This document shows positions 1 through 6,016 of a stretch of DNA of 13,216 nucleotides, one piece after another (positions within the stretch are counted from its first letter, which is position 1; every line of letters starts with the position of its first letter). The stretch spans positions 1-13,216 of the forward strand of contig CAMOCH010000020.1 of assembly GCA_946610655.1 (NCBI GenBank). Direction: 5' to 3'. This stretch comes from an uncultured Clostridia bacterium (GTDB lineage: Bacteria; Bacillota; Clostridia; Christensenellales; UBA1242). The notes beneath the pieces are model-generated. The model searched no databases and was not told the origin of the DNA. It worked only from the letters and a program-made list of their open reading frames with translations. Position numbers and translations under genes: made by a program.

Positions 1-1820
1 AGCCCACAATTATATAAACTTTGCATTAAATTAATTGCTGCAAGAGATATTTTGTTTGCCTCTTTGCCGTGACCCATTCCATCACAAATAGCAATTAGAT
101 ATTTACCATTATTAAGTTTTGTAAACACATAGTTATCTCCACTTTCATCACCAACTTCTTTAGGTTTTAGCGCAACGCCACATTGAATTTCAAATTTATT
201 CATTGGAACAAATTTTATCAAACTCCACCCTGCATATTTGGTTAGTTCGCAGCTGTCTTTTTCAAAACTTTGCCTATAAATTTTTGAGCAAACTTGAGAA
301 AGTAACGCATTAGCTGCATCACTATTTTTCACAACCAAATATATTTCACTCACTCCATTAAAATCCTCAACAGCAAGACATTCTTTGCACAAAATTTCAT
401 GCTTTGCAAATAAGTTTTTAATTTGATTAGACTTATTCTCATTTATTTTCTTTTTTGCTGTAAATTGACTGCTTAAATTTTTAAAAAGTTGTTCTGTGCC
501 AGATAATTGCACACTAACTGCAAGTTTATTCTCTTTATCTTGATTAATTTGTGAAAGTTCGTTTTTATACTCTTGCACAATGTTATTCACTTGCGAAATA
601 CACAAATTAAGTTTTACACAATTTGTGGCAAGTGCGTTAGAAACATCCAAAATGTTTGCTTTTTCTTTGACTATTGATGTTTCAATTAGTTTTTTAATTT
701 CAAAAAGCATATCTTTGCCATCATAACATTGCATATAGTTAATGCAAGAACTGCATATTTTATTTTTTATGTTTGTTGCAATATAATCAATTTTGCTCTG
801 CTCATCAAAATTATTTACAATAAGTGATTTATAGCAATTTTGCATTTCAGAAAACATTAAACCAATTGAAAGAAGTCTGTTTTTTAAATCATTTCTGTTT
901 TTTTCTGCTAAATATGGCATAAGTATGGGCTTATTTGCGCCAAAAATATATAAATTTGCAGTTTTTAAAAGTTTTTGAGGAATACAAACAAATAACACTA
1001 ATGCAATTATTGTTGGCAAAATATTAATATAATTTATTTTGCTAACCAAAACTATCACTGCATCTAAAAGAGAAATGATGCCAACTGACAAAAATTTGTT
1101 TTGTTTAAAAAACAACATGACAGATGTTGACACAAAAATAATTGGCACCATGTCTATTGCAAAAGTCTGCATACATATGCCAGCACTTGCACTAAGAGCA
1201 AGCAAAATGCTCTTGTTTTCAAAAATACACGTACCAATTAATGTTAATAATATAATTATTAGTTTTGAAACATTAAATTCATAAATATAAATATTAGATA
1301 TTCCTGCAAACACGGCAATTACGGAAAGATAAAAGAATGTTCTTTCCAAATTTGATAGCATTTGAATTGAATTGTTTTTTATCTTTTCAACCAATCTACT
1401 AAAAATTAATAAATATAACACCCCAACACACAAATCAACCAAAGCCCAAATTAAACTGCTTACATTTGTTAACGAAAAATACACATTTGCTATTCTTGAA
1501 AATACTGCAAATAAAATAAGCAAATACAGCTTGTTCTTTTTTGACACTTTTTGAACAATTAACATTAAAACAAGCATTGCAACAACAAGAAGACTACTAA
1601 CAATGTTTGTAAATGCAAAATTGAAACAAATTGAAGTTAATCCAAACATTGCACATGCCAAAATGGGATAAATTCCATTAAAAACCAAAGCGAAAGCAAA
1701 GGCATATGCAAAAGGATGAATTTTGCCCACAATGCTTGCGTTTGACAAAATAATCATAAACACAAATAATAAACCAATTTTAAAAATAGATTTATAATTG
1801 ATTTTGCTTAATATTTTCAT
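1..1820 (-). CDS. spoIIE: Stage II sporulation protein E (SpoIIE), partial, 3' end beyond window
   Basis: SpoIIE is the membrane-bound PP2C-type serine phosphatase that dephosphorylates SpoIIAA to activate sigma-F in the forespore and also acts at the polar septum. About 606 codons are visible from ATG 1820 to the left edge. Residues about 10-280 are a run of hydrophobic segments (multi-pass membrane region). A C-X2-C-X5-C cluster (C356, C359, C365) follows, as in clostridial SpoIIE proteins. The PP2C domain begins roughly after residue 500 and shows GD (D558), GDNYVF (D562) and CDGMGHG (D580). The D562-D580 spacing of 18 matches the metal-binding D610/D628 of Bacillus subtilis SpoIIE (827 aa), so about 200 residues are missing off the edge. 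No Shine-Dalgarno precedes the ATG and the next in-frame Met is inside the first membrane segment, so translation may be leaderless. It is divergent from the 2041 gene. Family assignment is confident; regulation is inferred. Confidence 0.93.
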   Translation of the reverse strand, partial: MKILSKINYKSIFKIGLLFVFMIILSNASIVGKIHPFAYAFAFALVFNGIYPILACAMFGLTSICFNFAFTNIVSSLLVVAMLVLMLIVQKVSKKNKLYLLILFAVFSRIANVYFSLTNVSSLIWALVDLCVGVLYLLIFSRLVEKIKNNSIQMLSNLERTFFYLSVIAVFAGISNIYIYEFNVSKLIIILLTLIGTCIFENKSILLALSASAGICMQTFAIDMVPIIFVSTSVMLFFKQNKFLSVGIISLLDAVIVLVSKINYINILPTIIALVLFVCIPQKLLKTANLYIFGANKPILMPYLAEKNRNDLKNRLLSIGLMFSEMQNCYKSLIVNNFDEQSKIDYIATNIKNKICSSCINYMQCYDGKDMLFEIKKLIETSIVKEKANILDVSNALATNCVKLNLCISQVNNIVQEYKNELSQINQDKENKLAVSVQLSGTEQLFKNLSSQFTAKKKINENKSNQIKNLFAKHEILCKECLAVEDFNGVSEIYLVVKNSDAANALLSQVCSKIYRQSFEKDSCELTKYAGWSLIKFVPMNKFEIQCGVALKPKEVGDESGDNYVFTKLNNGKYLIAICDGMGHGKEANKISLAAINLMQSLYNCG

Positions 1821-1826
1821 AAAAAT

Positions 1827-1832
1827 ATTTTA
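1827..1832 (-). promoter_or_regulatory. Possible spoIIE -10 element
   Basis: On the minus strand TAAAAT (1832-1827) lies exactly 6 nt before the spoIIE ATG, which would place the transcript start on the A of the start codon. No good -35 hexamer is seen 16-18 bp upstream. That fits an activator-dependent promoter, because spoIIE is Spo0A-activated in Bacillus, but the call is weak in such AT-rich DNA. Confidence 0.3.
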
Positions 1833-1930
1833 CAATATTAAAATTTAATAATTTGAATAAAAAAGTGCAAAAAACGCCACATTTTTGTTAAAATATGTCT
1901 AAATTTGCAAAAATTAAAGATTTTTATATA

Positions 1931-1938
1931 TTGTCAAA
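1931..1938 (+). promoter_or_regulatory. Possible Spo0A box upstream of spoIIE
   Basis: TTGTCAAA resembles the Spo0A-box consensus (core TGTCGAA) and lies 111 bp upstream of the spoIIE start in the divergent intergenic region. A weaker one-mismatch core, TGTCTAA, is at 1896-1902. Read on the minus strand, the first site contains TTGACA, but no -10 lies at a suitable distance, so a -35 role is less likely. The match is short, and the inference leans on knowledge that spoIIE is a Spo0A target. Confidence 0.22.
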
Positions 1939-1980
1939 TTAAATTTTAACATATATTTTAGATTTTTTTCTAATTTAATA

Positions 1981-2009
1981 TAGACAATTATGATAATTGA
2001 TGATAAAAT
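1981..2009 (+). promoter_or_regulatory. Sigma-A-type promoter of the 2041 gene
   Basis: TAGACA (1981-1986), a 17-bp spacer and TAAAAT (2004-2009) with an extended -10 TG at 2001-2002. The predicted transcript start near 2016 gives a leader of about 25 nt. It falls downstream of the in-frame ATG at 1990, which argues that the ATG at 2041 is the true start. Confidence 0.65.
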
Positions 2010-2040
2010 GTATATAATACAAATGATGGAGGAAACATAT

Positions 2041-2757
2041 ATGGCAAAACCTCTTGAAGAACAATTTTCTCTTGAAGAATTAATAAGAGCTGAAACAAGA
2101 CTTAAAGTTATAATTGCAAACAAAAAAATTGACTCTTTAATTTCAAGAACCACAAACACCCCACACGATATTATTATTCACACAATAAAATGCAAAGTGT
2201 TTGGAGACTCCTTCGTTAACTCTTTTAATGCTAACAATAAAGTAGAAATAACAGACTCGAACAATCACGAAAAATTTCCAGATAAAAAAATATTTAACTA
2301 TCTTGATACTGATGCACTTGAATATTATATATCTTGCGCTAATGAAATTATCAGTGTTTGTGATAAATATAACTATTCAATTACAAAAGCAATTGATTAT
2401 TTAACAACTGAAACAATTGAATTTCAGAATAACCCTTTTAACAAAAAAAATAAACCTGATTACTTTCACATATGTAATAATGATATAGAAAACCTTTCAA
2501 AGAGATTAAAAAGAAGAATTGAAAAAGAATATCCTTCTGTTGAAGAATATTTTGAAGATAAATATAAAAAACAACCTAAACAAGATATAAAACTTCAAGA
2601 GTACGCAATTGAGTTTGCAAAAGAACAACAAAAATACATATATTTGCACGGAATAGATGTTTACACCGATGAAGATAAAGATCAATTAAGAGCTCTTGGA
2701 TACCAATTTAAAAGTGATGATGACGAAGAAGATTTATATAATTCTTATTCAAATTAA
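2041..2757 (+). CDS. Hypothetical soluble protein, 238 aa
   Basis: I do not recognise this protein. The start at 2041 (MAKPLEEQFS) is chosen because GGAGG at 2028-2032 sits 8 nt upstream and the promoter at 1981-2009 lies beyond the earlier in-frame ATG at 1990. The product has no hydrophobic segment long enough for a membrane span and no signal peptide, so it is probably cytoplasmic. It is highly charged: an acidic, helix-prone N-terminus (EEQFSLEELIRAETRLKV), a basic stretch near residues 155-165 (SKRLKRRIEKEYPS) and an acidic tail (KSDDDEEDLYNSYSN). Three Cys residues are scattered (CKVF, SCAN, VCDK) plus one in HICNN, without a zinc-finger spacing. It has its own promoter and terminator, so it is monocistronic. 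It lies between spoIIE and asd, but nothing in the sequence proves a sporulation role. Confidence 0.85.
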   Translation: MAKPLEEQFSLEELIRAETRLKVIIANKKIDSLISRTTNTPHDIIIHTIKCKVFGDSFVNSFNANNKVEITDSNNHEKFPDKKIFNYLDTDALEYYISCANEIISVCDKYNYSITKAIDYLTTETIEFQNNPFNKKNKPDYFHICNNDIENLSKRLKRRIEKEYPSVEEYFEDKYKKQPKQDIKLQEYAIEFAKEQQKYIYLHGIDVYTDEDKDQLRALGYQFKSDDDEEDLYNSYSN

Positions 2758-2781
2758 AACTTGCCAAATGGCAAGTTTTTT
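2758..2781 (+). terminator. Intrinsic terminator of the 2041 gene
   Basis: Stem AACTTGCC (2758-2765), loop AAAT, stem GGCAAGTT (2770-2777), then a short T-run. It starts directly after the stop codon. Confidence 0.85.
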
Positions 2782-2833
2782 CATTGCATGAACAATAAAC
2801 ATACTTTTGGCATATATTAAGCTGAGGTATTTT

Positions 2834-3805
2834 ATGAAAATTGCAATAGTTGGCGCCACCGGCTTAGTTGGACAAACATTACTTAACATTTTGGAAGAAA
2901 AACATTATACTGACAATAACCAAATATATTTATATGCCAGTGAAAAATCTGTCGGAAAAATAATAAAAATTGCGCATAAAAATTATAAAATTTTATCATT
3001 AGAAGACGTTTATCAAGTCGATTTTGCATTTTTTTGCACTTCAGCAGGCGTAAGCAAACAATATTCACATAAATTTATGCAAAAAGGTGCAATAGTTATT
3101 GATAATTCAAGCGCATATAGGCGAAATCCAAAAATCCCTTTGGTCATCCCCGAAATAAATTTTGATTGTGTTAATGATAAAACAAAACTAATAGCCAATC
3201 CAAACTGTTCAACAATTGCCCTTGCCCTGCCTGTTTTTGCTATTTCAAAAAAGAAAAAAATCAACCGAATTATTATAAGCACTTATCAAGCAGTTAGTGG
3301 CGCTGGAAGCAAAGGACTGTTTGATCTTGAATATGGTTCAGAAATAAAATTTAATCATATTATAAAAAATAATATAATTCCACAAATAGACCGTTTTTTG
3401 GCCGATAAAAGCACTTTTGAAGAAGATAAAATAAGATTTGAATTAAACAAAATTATAGGAAAGAAAATAAATATTTCTGCCACCTGCGTACGTGTTCCAA
3501 TAACTAATTGCCATAGTGAAAGTGTTAATATCGAATTTGATAAAAACACATCCTGCGAAAGCATTAAAGAAATGCTACTTTTTCAGGAAGGAATCATGGT
3601 TGTTGACGACCCAAAACATAACATCTACCCTATGCCTATATATGCTGAAAAAAATGATAACATTTTGGTTGGAAGAATAAGAAAAGACAAAAGCAAACCG
3701 AAATGCATTAATATGTTTTTATGCATGAATAACATTCGAAAAGGCGCAGCTCTTAATGCTGTGCAAATTATGGAAAAAATTTTGCAACAAAAAAACACCA
3801 AATAA
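2834..3805 (+). CDS. asd: Aspartate-semialdehyde dehydrogenase
   Basis: This enzyme reduces aspartyl phosphate to aspartate semialdehyde with NADPH, the branch point to lysine/diaminopimelate, threonine and methionine, and indirectly to dipicolinate in spore formers. The start at 2834 (MKIAIVGATGLVGQ) is chosen over 2807 because the Rossmann GATGLVG loop (residues 7-13) must be near the N-terminus and GAGGT at 2824-2828 is 5 nt upstream. Visible landmarks are catalytic Cys125 in NPNCST, Gln152 in TYQAVSGAG, and Arg220 and His227 in CVRVPITNCHSES. The Cys-Gln spacing (27) and Arg-His spacing (7) match the E. coli enzyme (C135/Q162, R267/H274). The 323-aa length is typical. No clear promoter is visible in the 52 bp after the upstream terminator. 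The gene ends in a bidirectional terminator. It is not beside dapA or dapG here. Confidence 0.96.
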   Translation: MKIAIVGATGLVGQTLLNILEEKHYTDNNQIYLYASEKSVGKIIKIAHKNYKILSLEDVYQVDFAFFCTSAGVSKQYSHKFMQKGAIVIDNSSAYRRNPKIPLVIPEINFDCVNDKTKLIANPNCSTIALALPVFAISKKKKINRIIISTYQAVSGAGSKGLFDLEYGSEIKFNHIIKNNIIPQIDRFLADKSTFEEDKIRFELNKIIGKKINISATCVRVPITNCHSESVNIEFDKNTSCESIKEMLLFQEGIMVVDDPKHNIYPMPIYAEKNDNILVGRIRKDKSKPKCINMFLCMNNIRKGAALNAVQIMEKILQQKNTK

Positions 3806-3815
3806 TTGGTGTTTT
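3792..3815. terminator. Bidirectional terminator between asd and the ywaF-like operon
   Basis: A perfect stem of about 10 bp (arms 3792-3801 and 3806-3815, core ACACCAA/TTGGTGT) encloses a 4-nt loop that contains most of the asd stop codon. T-rich flanks exist on both strands, so it can serve asd and the convergent operon ending at 3822. On the minus strand the T-tract is followed by GTTGCAAAA, a motif shared with two other terminators in the window. Confidence 0.88.
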
Positions 3816-3821
3816 TATTGT

Positions 3822-4568
3822 TTATGCTTTTGTTTCTTCTTTTGCTTGTTTTTTGGCTGCATTTTTTGCAACAATCTTTTTAACAACAAAGTCAATAAGA
3901 TGAATTATTGCACACATTGCAAACACTGCTGCAATAACCACAAAAGGCATTGCCCATGCAGGAATGAATGGATATGTGCTGCCAGTTACAAAGAACCAGT
4001 CGTAGTGATGTGGTGTTATATTTGAATATGTGTAGCTTCCAAGAAGACCCCACGCAACAAGAATTACAAGACCAACAAGTTCTTTCCATATTTTTTTGAA
4101 AGAAAGTGTTGCAGAACCTGTTGTGAGAGACAAGAAGCCCCATGCAAAAAGCACACCATGATACAAGAATGTTTGCACAACTTTGTATTCAAATACTCCA
4201 ACTCCACCAAGAGCTGAACCTGGATATGTTATATACATTAAGCTTGAAACAATTGCAAAACATGCAATAACATCTTTCACTTTTTCAAATTTTTTGTTGA
4301 ATTGAGCAAAAGGAACAAATATTGCAAGAACAGTACAGAAATGGAATGGAAGTTTATCAATATCTATTGCATGGTCTGTGCGAACAAGTGGCATCAAAAA
4401 GAAATCTGCCACATAAACAATAGTAACAAGACAAGCAAACACTCCAAGAACTGTTTGTTTTGTTTTTTCAGTTTTCCCTTTAAGCAAAAATGCTGCAAGA
4501 AGAGAACCACCCACTATCAATATAATATACATAAAGTGCCAGCCCGAAAAAAGTGTTATTTCTGCCAT
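3822..4568 (-). CDS. YwaF/TMEM164-family integral membrane protein (second gene of pair)
   Basis: This is a 248-aa polytopic membrane protein with about seven hydrophobic segments and a Lys/Glu-rich cytoplasmic tail (residues 230-248). It shows hallmarks I associate with the YwaF (TIGR02206) family related to eukaryotic TMEM164: an N-terminal LFSGWHFMY, the LPFHFC segment (H76, C78) at the start of the third span, and LYHG (H137). Human TMEM164 has been described as a Cys/His-dependent lysophospholipid acyltransferase. C78 and H137 would be the equivalent pair, which is inference. The start is fixed by GGAGGT ending 9 nt upstream. That Shine-Dalgarno is formed by the last Gly-Gly codons of the preceding gene, and only 3 nt separate the preceding stop codon from this ATG, so translation is probably coupled. 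Bacterial function is not established. Confidence 0.82.
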   Translation of the reverse strand: MAEITLFSGWHFMYIILIVGGSLLAAFLLKGKTEKTKQTVLGVFACLVTIVYVADFFLMPLVRTDHAIDIDKLPFHFCTVLAIFVPFAQFNKKFEKVKDVIACFAIVSSLMYITYPGSALGGVGVFEYKVVQTFLYHGVLFAWGFLSLTTGSATLSFKKIWKELVGLVILVAWGLLGSYTYSNITPHHYDWFFVTGSTYPFIPAWAMPFVVIAAVFAMCAIIHLIDFVVKKIVAKNAAKKQAKEETKA

Positions 4569-4571
4569 TTA

Positions 4572-5321
4572 TCATTTACCTCCTTTAGATTTTAAGCGAT
4601 TATACCACCTATCCTCTTTATTTATCGCAAACTGCTCATAAATGGCAGTAATTGCAAAAGTTAACAAAACTGCAGCAACACCAATTGTCCAAGTGTTGAG
4701 CCAAGGTAAATTTTCAAAAGGAAGGTTGAGCAAATACATTGCATTTGGGGCATCTAATTTGCATAACTTGTATATTCCTATTATAATGCCACCATCAACC
4801 AGCAAAAACAACATTCCAATAAACACGCTTAAAACGTTGTGAACTCTGATTTTTATAAACTTGCCAACAAGCAAATAAATTGCACCAAATATAAGTGTTC
4901 CATGACTTAAAAAGCCTTTTAAAACATCATAATCGGCAAGATTTGGAGTGCCAGCATATATTTCGTTAAATAAAATTCCAACAATGCCACCAACTATACC
5001 TAAATAAAAAGCGAACTCTGCCATTATTTTATAAATTTTAGAATCTTCTTTCATAAATGAAACAATCAACAACAGCCACATTGCAACATTGCATGGATAT
5101 ATTGGGAAAAGCATGACAGATTCAACTTCTGCACTGCCAGTTTTTAAAAAATCTACATATAAAGAACTATAATGAATAACAACTGTTAAAATAGCAAAAA
5201 TTCTTAAAATTATTTTTTTCTTTTTCTCATCTTTTATAAAAAAATAAGACAATATTTCTCCAATTAAAACTGTGAGAAATATTGCAACCATTATTAAAAT
5301 ATGATTTTTGTCGAATAACAT
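4572..5321 (-). CDS. YwaF/TMEM164-family integral membrane protein (first gene of pair)
   Basis: This 249-aa polytopic membrane protein, with about seven spans, is a diverged paralogue of the next gene. The corresponding landmarks are LFDKNHI at residues 2-8, FPIYPCNVAMW (C77, with Tyr75 where the paralogue has His76) and LSHG (H140). Similar length, matching topology and conserved Cys and His positions indicate an ancient tandem duplication. The gene ends in TGA, and its last codons (Gly-Gly-Lys) encode the ribosome binding site of the downstream gene. There is no Shine-Dalgarno before the ATG. A near-consensus promoter (5328-5356) puts the transcript start on the ATG itself, so this looks leaderless. 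The start is kept because the LFD..H motif aligns with the N-terminus of the paralogue. The biochemical role is unknown; lipid acyl transfer is a hypothesis from the TMEM164 relationship. Confidence 0.8.
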   Translation of the reverse strand: MLFDKNHILIMVAIFLTVLIGEILSYFFIKDEKKKKIILRIFAILTVVIHYSSLYVDFLKTGSAEVESVMLFPIYPCNVAMWLLLIVSFMKEDSKIYKIMAEFAFYLGIVGGIVGILFNEIYAGTPNLADYDVLKGFLSHGTLIFGAIYLLVGKFIKIRVHNVLSVFIGMLFLLVDGGIIIGIYKLCKLDAPNAMYLLNLPFENLPWLNTWTIGVAAVLLTFAITAIYEQFAINKEDRWYNRLKSKGGK

Positions 5322-5327
5322 AATTAA

Positions 5328-5356
5328 AATATATCAATTTATAAATATTATGTCAA
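5328..5356 (-). promoter_or_regulatory. Promoter of the ywaF-like operon, leaderless geometry
   Basis: On the minus strand there is a perfect TTGACA (5356-5351), a 17-bp spacer and TATATT (5333-5328). Six nucleotides separate the -10 from the ATG at 5321, which predicts initiation at the start codon. The -35 and its upstream flank (ATTTGTTTGACA) are identical to those of the ABC transporter promoter at 8777-8788. Confidence 0.75.
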
Positions 5357-5384
5357 ACAAATGATAGTTTTATTAACTTTTGCA

Positions 5385-5414
5385 ACAAAAAAAACAAGCC
5401 GCATGGCTTGTTTT
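5385..5414 (-). terminator. Intrinsic terminator of the 5413 gene
   Basis: Stem AAAACAAGCC (5391-5400), loop GCAT, stem GGCTTGTTTT (5405-5414). On the minus strand it is followed by a T-run and then GTTGCAAAA. The stop codon of the upstream gene lies at the base of the stem. Confidence 0.88.
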
Positions 5415-5901
5415 ACATTATATTTGTATTGTTTTGTTGTTCATAATATTCTTCAATTTTTTGTTTGAAAACTGTTCCCCATTTCTTCTTTCTTTCTTCA
5501 GAGCCATGCATCAAAATTGTAAACTTTGCAGTGAGCGCTGGCAAATAATGTTCTGATTCCATTTGCACATAATGGAAAACTTCTTTGATTTTTTTACTTA
5601 TTTCTGCGTCCATTTCATAAACATATGTATCAAATGGAGTTATTAAAATTGAACATTCAACTTTGCTATTATTTATCCATGATATATCAAGTGTTGAATT
5701 ATCTTTACTGACAGCAAATGTATATGTATAAGTTGGTTTCCCCTCAAAAGTGCCTCTTTTATTACATAGCATTGGGTATCCCATAACATCATTAATGATG
5801 GAAATAGCTCTTTTTTCATCAATACTAACAACTTCCTTATTATATTTTGCAAGAGCATCAAAATCTACATTATTTAATAGTTCCATCACATCAATATTCA
5901 T
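5413..5901 (-). CDS. Hypothetical protein, 162 aa
   Basis: I do not recognise this protein. It is soluble, with no signal peptide or membrane span. The N-terminal part (residues 1-40) looks helical and acidic (MELLNNVDFDALAKYNKEVV). The middle (about 42-100) looks beta-rich (PTYTYTFAVSKDNSTLDISW, SILITPFDTYVYEM). The C-terminal 60 residues are amphipathic helix-like and charged (GSEERKKKWGTVFKQKIEEYYEQ). The start at 5901 is supported by AAGGA (minus strand 5915-5911) 9 nt upstream and a TATAAT -10 (5929-5924) beyond it. It has its own terminator at 5385-5414, so it is monocistronic between the ABC transporter and the ywaF-like pair. Codon use and AT content match the neighbours, so there is no sign of recent transfer. 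Confidence 0.85.
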   Translation of the reverse strand: MNIDVMELLNNVDFDALAKYNKEVVSIDEKRAISIINDVMGYPMLCNKRGTFEGKPTYTYTFAVSKDNSTLDISWINNSKVECSILITPFDTYVYEMDAEISKKIKEVFHYVQMESEHYLPALTAKFTILMHGSEERKKKWGTVFKQKIEEYYEQQNNTNIM

Positions 5902-5923
5902 AATCTTTTGTCCTTAGTTTTGT

Positions 5924-5929
5924 ATTATA
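5924..5929 (-). promoter_or_regulatory. -10 element of the 5413 gene
   Basis: Perfect TATAAT on the minus strand (5929-5924), 22 nt before the ATG at 5901, with AAGGA in between. No convincing -35 is at 16-18 bp; TTGCTA about 20 bp upstream is a weak candidate. Confidence 0.5.
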
Positions 5930-5985
5930 TAAACATGATATCACAGCCATAGCAATTATTCAATAGTAAATGCAAAAATTTTATT

Positions 5986-6015
5986 AAAAAAAGCAGGATT
6001 TTTTCCTGCTTTTTT
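5986..6015 (-). terminator. Intrinsic terminator of the ABC transporter gene
   Basis: Stem AAAAAAGCAGGA / TCCTGCTTTTTT (core 5993-5998 and 6004-6009) with a 5-nt T loop and a run of seven T on the minus strand. It sits directly after the stop codon at 6017-6019. Confidence 0.87.
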
Positions 6016-6016
6016 G

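Noticed and set aside
1039..1554. Plus-strand ORFs of 81 and 60 codons
   Set aside because: They lie antisense within the membrane region of spoIIE, which is open and family-consistent over the whole stretch; no ribosome binding sites.
1990..2040. Upstream in-frame ATG extending the 238-aa protein by 17 residues
   Set aside because: It lacks a Shine-Dalgarno and lies within the predicted promoter; GGAGG sits 8 nt before the ATG at 2041.
2807..2833. Upstream in-frame ATG extending Asd by 9 residues
   Set aside because: The Rossmann motif is expected right at the N-terminus and GAGGT precedes the ATG at 2834.
2782..2833. Lysine riboswitch or T-box ahead of asd
   Set aside because: Only about 50 nt separate the upstream terminator from the start codon and no suitable structure is visible.
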